A stretch of 64,000 nt of DNA from assembly GCF_018342065.1 (NCBI RefSeq), contig NZ_JAFDOE010000005.1:1-64000 (forward strand). Direction: 5' to 3'. Both the position numbers and the translations under genes were made by a program. Of this stretch, positions 48,092-57,819 are shown piece after piece (position 1 is the stretch's first letter; the number at the start of each line of letters is the position of its first letter). This DNA is from Citrobacter sp. FP75 (GTDB lineage: Bacteria > Pseudomonadota > Gammaproteobacteria > Enterobacterales > Enterobacteriaceae). The notes under the pieces are model-generated. The model saw nothing but the letters and a program-made list of their open reading frames with translations, did not search any database and was not told the origin of the DNA.

Positions 48092-50074
48092 TTACCGGCT
48101 CTGCTTTCTCAACAAATAGATAAAGTACGGCGCACCAATAAACGTCGACAGTAATCCCGCCGGGATCTGATACGGAAACAGCACCATTCGCCCACACCAG
48201 TCGGCAAACACCAGCAATACCCCACCCGCCAGCGCCGAAATCACCATATGTGGCATAGTCCGCCGAAAACCTAACATCCGTGCAATATGCGGTGCCATCA
48301 GCCCGACAAAGCTCAACGGCCCAATCGTCATGGTAGCCGTCGCGGTCAGACCCGCAGCCAACATCAGCAAACCAACACGCGACGGCGTCAATGCCATTCC
48401 CACCGCCCGCGCCGTATCACCGCCCAGCGGTAAAATCGTCAACCAACGACGGCACAATGGCGTGGTAGCCAGCAGAATCACCATCACGATTCCGGTACGT
48501 AAAACCTGCTCACCAGTGGCGTTGTAGGTCGAGCCGGAGATCCAGGTCAGCACGCTTGCCATGCGCGGATCGCCGCTGGCCTGCAGCATCATCAGCAGCA
48601 TAGTGAAAGCGGTACTGAGCGCCATCCCTGCCAGCAGCATGCGGTGCGGCGAAAAGCCCCCGCGCCCTGCAGCAATCATAATGATAAGCAGAGTGACCGC
48701 CGCTCCAAGGCTCCCGGCCGGCAGCAGCCAGCCAAAGGCGTTGCCGGGCACCAGAAATAGCATCAGTACGACGCCAAACGCCGCACCGGAGCTAATCCCC
48801 AACACTTCCGGGCTGGCCATCGGGTTACCGGTCAGACGCTGAATAATACAGCCCGCCACCGCCAGCATCACCCCGGCAATCAGCGCCGCCAGAATACGTG
48901 GCCAGCGCCAGGGCATCAGTTCGTCCAGCATCGCGCCGCTGGCCCAGGTCCAGCCATGGGCATCACGACCAAACGCGAGCGCCACAATAACGGCCAGCAG
49001 CAATATCACGCCGCCCACCAGCGCAAACATCAGCACGTTCTGGCGTTCAGCGGCAACATGGTTGCTGACATTCATATCCGGCGCACTCATGCTGCGCAAG
49101 CGTGGCAGCAGCCACAGCAGCAGCGGTGCGCCAATCAGCGCAGTCACCGAACCGGTGGAGACTTCCATCCACACGCGGGTCAGCCACAGAATAATTTGAT
49201 CGGAAAGCCAGAGGATCAGTGCACCAATTAGCGGGGCTAGCATCAGACGCGCCAACAAACGCCGCGCGCCGAGCATTTTCGCCAGCAGCGGTGCAAACAG
49301 GCCGATAAAACCGATAATCCCCACCGCGTTAACCAGCAAGGCACTCAGCACAATCGCCAGCGTTAATGCCGCCAGCCGCGCCAGCGACAGCGCCAACCCA
49401 AGGTTGCGCGCCACGCCGTCATCCAGCCCCATCAGCGTCATCGGGCGCAGTAGCAGCAGCGTCAGCATCACGCCGCCCAGCAACTGAGGCCACAGACGCT
49501 GTACGCCGCTCCAGTCGGTTTGCGTGAGCGTTCCGCTGCTCCACAAAAACATGCTTTGCAGCTGATCGTGGTGGAAAAGAACCATCAGCTGGTTAATCGC
49601 GCCGCAGTACAGACTCACCACCAGACCGGCGAGGATCAGCGTCACGGGTGACAGACGCTTGCCCCAGGCAACGCCGAACACCAGCGCTCCGACGATACAC
49701 GCCCCGGCCAGCGCCGCAAATTGCGTGGTCAGCGCACCAGGGATCGCCCACAGCGTAGTGAGCGTAATGCCCAGTTGCGCACCGGTTGCCACACCCAGCG
49801 TGGTCGGTTCTGCCAGCGGGTTACGCAATACCTGCTGAAATAACACGCCAACCAGACCCAGCCCTGCACCGACCAGTAATGCAATCGCCAGTCGTGGTAG
49901 CAAGCTGTAATGGAAAATCATCTGCTCGATGATATCGATATTCGGCGACCAGATAGCCTGTGACCACTGGCTGCGCGGTAGAGCAACGGAGAAGTTAACC
50001 CAGGTGAGCCAGCAGGCAGCAACAAACAGAACCGCCAGCAGGAGGGTTGGGAACAGCGCAATTCGTTTACTCAC
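48092..50074 (-). CDS. fhuB: Ferric hydroxamate ABC transporter, permease
   Basis: Inner-membrane channel for ferrichrome and other hydroxamate siderophores. At 660 residues it is a fused double permease: two tandem FecCD-type halves (about 1-330 and 340-660), each with about ten helices. The start is GTG at 50074-50072, in a GTGA overlap with the fhuD stop. Last gene of fhuACDB. Length equals E. coli FhuB. Confidence 0.97.
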   Translation of the reverse strand: MSKRIALFPTLLLAVLFVAACWLTWVNFSVALPRSQWSQAIWSPNIDIIEQMIFHYSLLPRLAIALLVGAGLGLVGVLFQQVLRNPLAEPTTLGVATGAQLGITLTTLWAIPGALTTQFAALAGACIVGALVFGVAWGKRLSPVTLILAGLVVSLYCGAINQLMVLFHHDQLQSMFLWSSGTLTQTDWSGVQRLWPQLLGGVMLTLLLLRPMTLMGLDDGVARNLGLALSLARLAALTLAIVLSALLVNAVGIIGFIGLFAPLLAKMLGARRLLARLMLAPLIGALILWLSDQIILWLTRVWMEVSTGSVTALIGAPLLLWLLPRLRSMSAPDMNVSNHVAAERQNVLMFALVGGVILLLAVIVALAFGRDAHGWTWASGAMLDELMPWRWPRILAALIAGVMLAVAGCIIQRLTGNPMASPEVLGISSGAAFGVVLMLFLVPGNAFGWLLPAGSLGAAVTLLIIMIAAGRGGFSPHRMLLAGMALSTAFTMLLMMLQASGDPRMASVLTWISGSTYNATGEQVLRTGIVMVILLATTPLCRRWLTILPLGGDTARAVGMALTPSRVGLLMLAAGLTATATMTIGPLSFVGLMAPHIARMLGFRRTMPHMVISALAGGVLLVFADWCGRMVLFPYQIPAGLLSTFIGAPYFIYLLRKQSR

Positions 50075-50961
50075 GCTTTGCCTCCCAGCGCATTATCCAG
50101 AATGCGGGCAAAATGCATCGCCGAGAGCGTTGCGCCATAAAACCAGACGGCAGGTACACGCTGAAAACGTCCGCTCCGGACAAACGGCATCGCCTGCCAC
50201 AACGGCGTAGACATAAGCGCAGCCATCTCTTTATCGTTGCCGTGGTCAAAGCACAATACATCGACATCCTTATAAGCAGCCAGACGGTCAATGCTCACGG
50301 CTGTGCTGCCCCAAAAGTTTGTCTCTCCCTGCCAGGCGTTGGGGATCCCGTATTCGTCCAGTACCTCCTGGAACAGACTGTTTGGACCAAACACCAGCAT
50401 ATGCCGCGAATCAAGCAGGGATGTCAGGAGTACGGGACGCGCGCCACGTTGAATGAAGTGCGGTTTCAGGCTGGCGATAAAACGATCGTACTCGGTCAGG
50501 TGGCGTTCAGCAGAGGCTTGCAGATTGAACAATTGCGCCATTTCCTGCAGCGATTGTCGCGCAACGGCCAGCGGCTTTTTACCGTCACTGAAGTTAAATC
50601 CCCGGCCAGGCGCAATCCGCGCCAGCTTTTCGGGAGAAGGACCATAGCCTGCCGACCACAGCAGAAATGAGGGCTTCATTTCGGTCAGCAGTTCGAGATT
50701 GGGTTCCGTGCGTAGCCCAACGTCAATCACCGAATCCGGCAGCGGGGGCTCACTGACCCACAGCTTGTAGTTAGGGATATCCGCGATGCCATACGGCGTA
50801 ATACCCAGCGCCAGCAACAGTTCTACCGGTAGCCATTCCAGCGCCACAATGCGCTGCAGATCAACCGCCGCAGCGTGCGCCGTATTCATCCGCCACAGCA
50901 GCGGTGACAGCGCCATCGCTGCAAGCAGCCGTCGACGGGTGATATGATGTAATCCATCCAT
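50071..50961 (-). CDS. fhuD: Ferric hydroxamate periplasmic binding protein
   Basis: Binds ferric hydroxamates (ferrichrome, coprogen, aerobactin) in the periplasm. At 296 residues it equals E. coli FhuD. The N-terminus has a twin-arginine signal (ITRRRLLAAMALSPLL, ending AHA near 30), consistent with the known Tat export of this protein. The class III binding-protein fold with a long central helix follows. It overlaps fhuC by one base and fhuB by four. Confidence 0.97.
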   Translation of the reverse strand: MDGLHHITRRRLLAAMALSPLLWRMNTAHAAAVDLQRIVALEWLPVELLLALGITPYGIADIPNYKLWVSEPPLPDSVIDVGLRTEPNLELLTEMKPSFLLWSAGYGPSPEKLARIAPGRGFNFSDGKKPLAVARQSLQEMAQLFNLQASAERHLTEYDRFIASLKPHFIQRGARPVLLTSLLDSRHMLVFGPNSLFQEVLDEYGIPNAWQGETNFWGSTAVSIDRLAAYKDVDVLCFDHGNDKEMAALMSTPLWQAMPFVRSGRFQRVPAVWFYGATLSAMHFARILDNALGGKA

Positions 50962-51758
50962 TAATAGACAAAACTCACGGGTGCGGCACCAGCCGGATGC
51001 GGCAAAATGCCCATCGGGATGCCATAAATCAGTTCCAGGGTTTCGCTGCGCATAAGTTCAGCTGGCGCCCCCTGAGCAATCATTTCGCCACCGCGCAGCG
51101 CCACCAGATAATCGCAGTAGCGGGCCGCCATGTTGATATCATGCAGTACGGCAATCACCGTCAGTCCACGCTGCTGGCTTAAGCGATGCACCAACGCCAG
51201 CACATCAACCTGATGCGCAATATCCAGCGCGGAGGTCGGTTCATCAAGCAGCAGACAGCGGCTGTCCTGCGCCACCAGCATGGCAATCCACGCGCGCTGG
51301 CGTTCCCCTCCGGAGAGGCTATCAACCAGACGATGCGCCAGCGGTTTTAAGCCGACCAGCGAAATCGCTTCTTCCACTTTCTCTCTATCAGCCACTCCAA
51401 AACGTCCCAGCGCCCCGTGCCACGGATAACGACCAATCGCCACCAGCTCGCGCACCGTCATCCCTTCCGCCTGCGGCAGTTGCTGCGGTAAATAGGCGAC
51501 CTTACGGGCAAACGCTTTGCTGCTCCAGTTCTCCAGCGGCTGCTCGTCGAGCAAAATATCGCCTTCCGACGGAGGCTGATGACGTCCCAGCATTTTCAAT
51601 AAGGTCGATTTACCGGAGCCGTTATGACCGATAAGGCCGGTTACTTTTCCCACGGGAAACGTTAACGAGAGGGGATGCAAAAGCGTGCGGCCAGGCACAC
51701 GAAAGGAGACGTTACTCAACGCAAAAGTGGTGTCGGGATGGGATCTGTTTTCCTGCAT
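50961..51758 (-). CDS. fhuC: Ferric hydroxamate ABC transporter, ATPase
   Basis: Energises FhuB at the cytoplasmic side. The start at 51758 (MQENRSHPDT) gives 265 residues as in E. coli; a start three codons earlier is possible but lacks similarity. Walker A GHNGSGKS is at 44-51, the signature LSGGERQR and Walker B LLLDEPTSALD follow near 147-180. It is 47 bp downstream of fhuA and overlaps fhuD by one base. Confidence 0.97.
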   Translation of the reverse strand: MQENRSHPDTTFALSNVSFRVPGRTLLHPLSLTFPVGKVTGLIGHNGSGKSTLLKMLGRHQPPSEGDILLDEQPLENWSSKAFARKVAYLPQQLPQAEGMTVRELVAIGRYPWHGALGRFGVADREKVEEAISLVGLKPLAHRLVDSLSGGERQRAWIAMLVAQDSRCLLLDEPTSALDIAHQVDVLALVHRLSQQRGLTVIAVLHDINMAARYCDYLVALRGGEMIAQGAPAELMRSETLELIYGIPMGILPHPAGAAPVSFVY

Positions 51759-51805
51759 AGCAGCCAACTTGTAAAACGGGCACGCAAAGCGTGCCCAAAA
51801 ATAAA

Positions 51806-54055
51806 TTAGAAACGGAAGGTTGCAGTTGCAACGACCTGACGTTCTGCGCCCCAGAAGCAGCCATAGGTATTGAAGCAGCTGGCGACGTACTCGCGATCAA
51901 ACAGGTTGTTCACATGCAGCGCCACGTTGGAGCCCGCCATACCAACGCGAGCCAGATCGTAACGTACTAACGCATCCACCAGCGTATAGCTCCCCACTTT
52001 GAAGGAGTTTGCCGGGTCGCCATAGCTGGAGCCAGTATAACGAACGCCAGTACCCAACGTCAGCCCGGAAAGCGCACCATCATAGAGGGTGTAATCGCCC
52101 CACAGTGATGCCATGTGTTTTGGCACCTGCGCAGGCGTATTGCCTTTGTAGTTGGTGTCGGTGGTGTATTCCGCATCGGTATAGGTATAAGAGCCGACAA
52201 CGTTAACACTGGCAGACAGCGCCGCTTTCGCTTCAATTTCTACACCGCGAGAACGAATTTCACCGCCTTCCACTGACCAGAACGATCCGTTCGGGTCGGC
52301 CATCAGATTGTTGGTTTTGGTCAACTGATAGACAGCACCGGTGATCACGATTGGACGATCGTTCGGCACGTACTTCAAGCCAGCTTCGTACTGCTTACCT
52401 TTGGACGGCGCAAAGATATTACCGCTTTCCCCGGTCTGGGAAGCCGGTTCAAACGACTCGCTGTAGCTGAAATACGGTGTCACACCGTTGTCGAACAGGT
52501 AGTTAACACCGCCACGCCAGGTGAATTGCTTATCATCGCGGGAATCCGTAACGCCAGAAACACGGTTCAGAGAGTCCTGTTTAGCCCAGTCGTAACGACC
52601 GCCCAGAGTAACCAGCACCTTATCCCACTGCATCTGATCCTGCGCATACAAGCCAGTCTGTTTCTGTTTGTTCAGCACTTTGTAAGGACCTGAAGGGCCT
52701 GGGTGTGAACCAAAATCGAAGTCGCTGCGGTCAAGATTATAGATGTCGGACGGTGCAACAGAACCGGCATAACCAAACCAGGAGTCGATATCGTTACGCA
52801 TGCGCATAAAATCAACGCCGGTTAACAGCGTGTGATCGACATCAGCAGTCGCGAACTTGCTTTGCAACTGGGTATCAACAGCGAAATTCTGCAATTTCTC
52901 ATTATCGATAACGTACTGACGGGTCAGCGTGTGATCCCAGTCGGACTGAGGAACGCTGGCGCAAGGACTGTTAGCCGGATCCTTGGTATAGAGCGGATCG
53001 GAGCACATACCGTAGCCATACACGCTGTTCTGCGAGACCTTATTTTGCGCGTAACGCAGGTTCTGACGCACGGTAAAGGTGTCGTTAAATTCGTGGTCGA
53101 AGCTGTAGCCCACCATCTTCTCGTTACGAGAATAGGTATTGTTGTTCGCCCCTTCGTTGAAATCGGTAGGCAGACGCTTGCCGTTCGGCAGCTCAGTCAC
53201 CGTCCCCTCTTTCGGCAGCCAGCCGTAATAACCAGTCTCTGGCTCGTTCTGGAAGTAAGAGAGGAAAGTGAAATTCGTCTTATCATCCGGACGCCATGAG
53301 AAAGACGGTGCGATAGCATAACGCTGCTCTTCCGCGCCCTGCTGCTGGGCATTGGCGGAACGCGCCAGGCCGGTTAGGCGGTATGAGTATACGCCGTCAT
53401 CATCCAGCGCATCGCTGAAATCAAAACCGGTCTGGAACAGGCTGTCGGTGCCCATCTTGAACTGAATTTCTTTCAGTGGTTCTGTCGTTGGGCGCTTGCT
53501 GACCATGTTCAACAAACCGCCTGGGTTACTTTTTCCGTAGAGAACGGAAACCGGACCGCGCATGACTTCGGCACGCTCCAGCATATACGGATCGATCACT
53601 GCATCATTGTAGAAATTACCCTGCATTTTCAGGCCATTCAGATAGTTATTCTGACTTTGGCCATCGGCAGCGAAGCCACGGATGATCAGGTAATCATACG
53701 TATTTGATGCTCCACGGGTACCCACCGCCACACCTGGCGTGTAGCTGAGCGCCTCTTTAACTGATTTCGGCTGATGCAACGCCATCTCTTCGGCGGTGAC
53801 CACTGAAATAGACTGAGGAACTTTTTGAATCGGTGTGTCGGTTTTGGTCGCCGTCGCTGACTGACGAGCAGCAATCGTCGCCGCGGGGCCCCATGCGCTT
53901 TCTTGTGCGGCAGGCGCTGCAGTTACGGTGATGGTTTCTTCTTTCGGGTCAACCGCCGCCTGTGCATAGACAGACATGCCGCTAACCGCTGTGGCTACTA
54001 CCACTGCGATTTTGCGCAGCGAAGAGTTTGGCTTAGCAGTTTTAAGACGCGCCAT
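51806..54055 (-). CDS. fhuA: Ferrichrome outer-membrane receptor FhuA
   Basis: TonB-dependent receptor for ferrichrome; in E. coli also the receptor for phages T1, T5 and phi80, colicin M and microcin J25. The 749-residue precursor has a signal peptide of about 33 residues (SVYAQA before AVDPKEE), a TonB box ETITVTA just after it, a plug domain (to about residue 195) and a 22-strand barrel ending in F. The segment after VYGYGMCSDP (loop 4, about residues 350-380) differs from E. coli in sequence while keeping a Cys pair. A Fur-like box lies upstream. Confidence 0.96.
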   Translation of the reverse strand: MARLKTAKPNSSLRKIAVVVATAVSGMSVYAQAAVDPKEETITVTAAPAAQESAWGPAATIAARQSATATKTDTPIQKVPQSISVVTAEEMALHQPKSVKEALSYTPGVAVGTRGASNTYDYLIIRGFAADGQSQNNYLNGLKMQGNFYNDAVIDPYMLERAEVMRGPVSVLYGKSNPGGLLNMVSKRPTTEPLKEIQFKMGTDSLFQTGFDFSDALDDDGVYSYRLTGLARSANAQQQGAEEQRYAIAPSFSWRPDDKTNFTFLSYFQNEPETGYYGWLPKEGTVTELPNGKRLPTDFNEGANNNTYSRNEKMVGYSFDHEFNDTFTVRQNLRYAQNKVSQNSVYGYGMCSDPLYTKDPANSPCASVPQSDWDHTLTRQYVIDNEKLQNFAVDTQLQSKFATADVDHTLLTGVDFMRMRNDIDSWFGYAGSVAPSDIYNLDRSDFDFGSHPGPSGPYKVLNKQKQTGLYAQDQMQWDKVLVTLGGRYDWAKQDSLNRVSGVTDSRDDKQFTWRGGVNYLFDNGVTPYFSYSESFEPASQTGESGNIFAPSKGKQYEAGLKYVPNDRPIVITGAVYQLTKTNNLMADPNGSFWSVEGGEIRSRGVEIEAKAALSASVNVVGSYTYTDAEYTTDTNYKGNTPAQVPKHMASLWGDYTLYDGALSGLTLGTGVRYTGSSYGDPANSFKVGSYTLVDALVRYDLARVGMAGSNVALHVNNLFDREYVASCFNTYGCFWGAERQVVATATFRF

Positions 54056-54080
54056 TGGTATTTCTCTGATGAAAGTGAAT

Positions 54081-54108
54081 GATAACGTAAACGAGAATTA
54101 TTATTATA
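54081..54108 (-). promoter_or_regulatory. fhuA promoter -10 and Fur-like box
   Basis: On the minus strand a perfect -10 TATAAT (54108-54103) is followed by a 19-bp segment (54081-54099) matching the Fur consensus at 11 of 19 positions. The sequence resembles the known E. coli fhuA Fur region. A good -35 is not seen (a GTTTCG-like hexamer 16 bp upstream). Iron repression of fhuACDB is the expected behaviour. Confidence 0.7.
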
Positions 54109-54241
54109 ACGGCAGCATAATATTCGAAACGCTGGCGAGATAGCAAGCAATACGCGTCCCTACTAAAACTAAGGGGTTAAGAAATAACCAGATGAAAAGA
54201 ATGGGTTAATAAATTAGGCTAAAATGTTAGTACACAGCCAA

Positions 54242-54255
54242 CCCGCCGAAGCGGG
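54242..54255 (-). terminator. Hairpin after the fimbrial operon (weak terminator)
   Basis: On the minus strand a CCCGC/GCGGG stem with a UUCG tetraloop lies about 10 bp after the adhesin stop. The following TTGG is a poor T run, so termination efficiency is uncertain. The rest of the 209-bp space to fhuA is AT-rich and includes the fhuA promoter. Confidence 0.55.
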
Positions 54256-54264
54256 CGTAAAAAA

Positions 54265-55269
54265 TTAACGGTAAAAGACTTCAAAGGTTGCCACCGCATC
54301 CACTTTTCCGGCATTGATATTACCGGTTTTGATGTAGCGCGCCTTCAGCGGGATTTCCGCCACTTCATTCGCGCTGGTGCTGCTCACCGCGGTGTAGGTC
54401 TGACCAAAACTCAGCACATTATCGTTCTTGTCCATAATCTGAATACCCACACCGCTGGCAGCGCTGTCTCCACTGGCGATATCCAAAATATTACCCTCTG
54501 TAACACCTGTTGAACCTGCACTGTTGAACTGATAATCGATTTGCGTACCTGCCCGACAATCTGATATTGCAATTTTGAAACTGTCATCAGTCAGCACCTC
54601 TGAATATTGGCTATTAAGGTTATTGACGTTAATTGTTTTCAGCGGTACGTAAATATTTTTTTCCGCCAGGTTACAGGTATTGGTCTGGATATGGATACTG
54701 GTGGGCGATACCAGTAGCTGAGCCACCACCTCTTTCCCCCATTTATCTGCTGCCGTCAGGCTGGAGGTATCAAGGTAGCCGTCTTCAACATCATCCGTCA
54801 CGACCAACTGGAGTGTCGCATAATACGTTGTATGAATTGTGCTCCACCCACTGGAGCCATAGCTATAAAAATGCATAGGGGTGACGATATAGGTTGAGTT
54901 AAAGGAGGGCGTTTTATCCCGCGCTTCCGCCATGCGGATACCAATTCCCGGAACGTTGGTCTGGTAAACACCTTCCAGCACCCCATTACGGGCATCCGCA
55001 GCGGTTAACGTCACATAGCCTTTGTTTTTATTGCCGGTGCTCTGGCACTCCATATCAACCAGGGCGCTATTAATGCTCTCCTCATAAATAATCGTACCAA
55101 CCGGTGTGTCAGGCTCTACTTTGATGCTTGCCGGAAGCTGAAAGGTCATTGCGCCATTTTCCGGGGAATTTCCGGTACATGTTGTGGTGGCATAAACAGG
55201 CGCTGCCGCACCCGCTAAAATCACCATAATCAAAATAGCCCTGAAAATATTGTTATTCCCTTTATTCAT
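54265..55269 (-). CDS. Fimbrial tip adhesin (FimH/LpfD-like, two-domain)
   Basis: Probable tip adhesin of the chaperone-usher fimbria. The start at 55269 (MNKGNNNIFR) gives 334 residues with a signal peptide to about 27; the frame can be extended back to 55314, overlapping the usher, but that would bury the signal peptide. An N-terminal lectin-type domain has C31 and C75 as a likely disulfide and runs to about residue 190. A C-terminal pilin domain has a second Cys pair (in NTCNL and SDCRAG) and ends FEVFYR, the penultimate-aromatic donor-strand acceptor signature recognised by chaperones. About twice the length of a pilin, last in the operon. The receptor cannot be predicted from sequence. 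Confidence 0.85.
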   Translation of the reverse strand: MNKGNNNIFRAILIMVILAGAAAPVYATTTCTGNSPENGAMTFQLPASIKVEPDTPVGTIIYEESINSALVDMECQSTGNKNKGYVTLTAADARNGVLEGVYQTNVPGIGIRMAEARDKTPSFNSTYIVTPMHFYSYGSSGWSTIHTTYYATLQLVVTDDVEDGYLDTSSLTAADKWGKEVVAQLLVSPTSIHIQTNTCNLAEKNIYVPLKTINVNNLNSQYSEVLTDDSFKIAISDCRAGTQIDYQFNSAGSTGVTEGNILDIASGDSAASGVGIQIMDKNDNVLSFGQTYTAVSSTSANEVAEIPLKARYIKTGNINAGKVDAVATFEVFYR

Positions 55270-55304
55270 ATCTGACAATTTCCCTATTGATAAGCCATCT
55301 TCCG

Positions 55305-57788
55305 TTATTGGCAATTAACCGTAGCAGTGAAAATTCCCGCGCCCACATTCTCAGGCACACTTACGCTGCCCATACATTTCGTCAGTGCCGTGTTTCCCCA
55401 TTGAACCTCAAAGCGCTGCGTTCCTTTTAGACCCGTGACGTACACTTCACCCTCGTCACCCACGATCGATGTCGTACCGTCCATACTTAACAGAGCGCCA
55501 AAAGGAACCACGTTCTGACCATGTTTTAATGTCAGCAATGCACGTTTGCCTGAGCGAGCAGTAAAATCAGCCTTCACGACGGCCCCTTTTGTCGGGGTCG
55601 TATCCAGAGAAGCATCCTGAATATCAATATCGTCTCGTCCCTGAGTATTCACAGTAATAGTATTACGGCGATAATTGGTTAAAGTCGGCACAATGGCATT
55701 GCCCCAATAATCGGTGTAAACCCCCTGGGAGTTTTGTATTTTTACATTATCGCCATCGGTAATGTGCACAATGGCAAAAGCATCCTGAATGGATTGTCCC
55801 AGCGTGATCCCCTGCGAATGCGCAACAACGGAACCCTGAGCGCTATAACCCCACTGCTTACTGTCTTTTTGATAACTGTAATTGGTGCTGAATTCGCCAA
55901 CCGATGCCCGATAGCGAGAAGAGAGATACGCACCGTAGCCAACATTGTTGTCAGTATAGGTTTGCTGGAGGTTGTAATTTAAATTGTTATCTTCCAGTAG
56001 CGTCCCACTGACGCCAACCTGATGCGAGCTATTACCTTTTTTGGAACTCGTCAGGTTATATGTTCCCCAGGCGTTCGCCAGCCAACGCGAAAGTGGAACG
56101 TTAATTGAGACAGAAAATTGCTGATCGTTATCGGTCGATGGCGTTTTCGTCAGGCTGTAATTCAGCGACCAGTTAACGCCTTGCCAGCTGCTGCTGTAAC
56201 CCAGGCTGACGCTGCGCTCATGGCCATCCATTCCCCAGTAATCTTGCTGATAAGCGTTGGCGTATACCGATCCCCAGCTCTGTAACGACTGAGAAAGATT
56301 AAGCTGCAGTCGGCTGCGACGGTTATAGCTATCGCGATAGCTGTAGATACTGTCGTCATCATAGGTGTTATTACGCTGATCCAACGCCTCCTGGAAGGTA
56401 TAAAACCCGGAAGTGGAATAGCGATAGCTGGCCAGCGTCACTGTGGTATCTGTCAGCGGAAAATCTTTCGCGTACTGCGCGCGCCATGACTGACCATTCG
56501 CATCCGCGCGTTCGTCGTCAAATGACGTTCGCGCCGCCGTCAGATCCATCGACAGCGAACCAAAATCCCGTAAGTCGGCGCCGATGCCAACCAGTCCGGC
56601 GCGATATATCGACGCGCCCTGCATGCCGCCGTAAGATGTAATGCCGTAAGGCAAACCGTAAATAAGCGTCGCCTGACTGAATCCCGGCTCTTCGCCACTG
56701 TCGACATCCCGGTATTTCCCTGCCGCCAGACTGTATTTTAGCGAACCTTCGCGTTGCATAATGGGAACAGAGGAACTGGCCTGAATAAAGCTCCTTTCGG
56801 TTCCATCCGCTTCTGTAACGGTGACTTCCAGATCGGCCCCTGCCGTCACTTGCGTTAAATCGCGAATTTCAAACGGCCCGGGTGAGACGTTGGTCTGATA
56901 TACGGTGTAACCATTTTGCCTAATGGTCACTTTAGCATCGCTGCTGGCAATGCCATGAACAACCGGCGCAAACCCCTGTAGCCCACTGGACTGCATGCTG
57001 GTATCGCTCTCCAGCTTAATCCCAGTCATTTGTACGCTGTCGAACAATTCGCCATTGGTATAGGTTTGCCCTACCTGAAGTTGACTACGTAGCTGTTTGA
57101 CATCGCGTTCAAGCGTCGTGCTAATTGATTGCCAACCACTATCATTCCCCCAGTTGCTGGTGTTTCGCAAACGCCAGGGGCCAATATTCACACCTGAACT
57201 TAGACTTGCCCAGCGAGAAATATTATCAAGGTCGCTTGATTGCTGACGCGAGCCCGAAATGTAGTAACTGGTCCACAGCGCTGGAATACCATCATCCCAA
57301 AAAACGGGATTGCTTCCGCTCGAAACTTGCCGATTACGGTAGATCTGAGGAATACGTAATTGCAGTACCTGGGTTTCCGGGCTGAAGTCATAGCTTGCAT
57401 CCGCGATATATTCACTGATATCGCCTAGCGGTGTATTTTCATTAACATGGCTCAATGCCGAAACAGTATCAACTTTAACGCCAAACTCGCGTAATTCCGC
57501 TTTAGTCAATTGCGGAATCAATTTACGATTATCTTTTGAAAGGAGATAATTTAAATTTCGTTTATCAATGCGATCCTGAGCCCAGACAATCGACGTTAAA
57601 TAACGTCCTGGAGATAAACCATTATGACGTAAATAAGCCTCAAGCGCGCCAGTATTCTCCAGCGGCGTCCCCGTTTCCAGCGCGCTGAGATTGAAATAAT
57701 CGTCAGCATAAGCAGAACCGCTGGCCATCAATATAGCGAGTGTCAGCGAATTGAATGCAAAAAGACGGACAATGTGATGAGAAGACAT
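55305..57788 (-). CDS. Fimbrial outer-membrane usher
   Basis: Outer-membrane pore that receives chaperone-subunit complexes and assembles the fimbria. The start at 57788 (MSSHHIVRLFAF) gives 827 residues with a signal peptide ending near SAYA (29). An N-terminal periplasmic domain begins DDYFNLSALE, followed by a 24-strand barrel with an internal plug (around YTVYQTNVSPGPFEIRDL, about 268-285) and two C-terminal domains. The only two cysteines are the C-terminal pair (KCMG and NCQ at the end); the N-terminal domain lacks the usual pair. 31 bp after the chaperone, 35 bp before the adhesin. Confidence 0.93.
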   Translation of the reverse strand: MSSHHIVRLFAFNSLTLAILMASGSAYADDYFNLSALETGTPLENTGALEAYLRHNGLSPGRYLTSIVWAQDRIDKRNLNYLLSKDNRKLIPQLTKAELREFGVKVDTVSALSHVNENTPLGDISEYIADASYDFSPETQVLQLRIPQIYRNRQVSSGSNPVFWDDGIPALWTSYYISGSRQQSSDLDNISRWASLSSGVNIGPWRLRNTSNWGNDSGWQSISTTLERDVKQLRSQLQVGQTYTNGELFDSVQMTGIKLESDTSMQSSGLQGFAPVVHGIASSDAKVTIRQNGYTVYQTNVSPGPFEIRDLTQVTAGADLEVTVTEADGTERSFIQASSSVPIMQREGSLKYSLAAGKYRDVDSGEEPGFSQATLIYGLPYGITSYGGMQGASIYRAGLVGIGADLRDFGSLSMDLTAARTSFDDERADANGQSWRAQYAKDFPLTDTTVTLASYRYSTSGFYTFQEALDQRNNTYDDDSIYSYRDSYNRRSRLQLNLSQSLQSWGSVYANAYQQDYWGMDGHERSVSLGYSSSWQGVNWSLNYSLTKTPSTDNDQQFSVSINVPLSRWLANAWGTYNLTSSKKGNSSHQVGVSGTLLEDNNLNYNLQQTYTDNNVGYGAYLSSRYRASVGEFSTNYSYQKDSKQWGYSAQGSVVAHSQGITLGQSIQDAFAIVHITDGDNVKIQNSQGVYTDYWGNAIVPTLTNYRRNTITVNTQGRDDIDIQDASLDTTPTKGAVVKADFTARSGKRALLTLKHGQNVVPFGALLSMDGTTSIVGDEGEVYVTGLKGTQRFEVQWGNTALTKCMGSVSVPENVGAGIFTATVNCQ

Positions 57789-57819
57789 AAACGCCCCCCG
57801 AGATAAATCGCCAGCCGAT

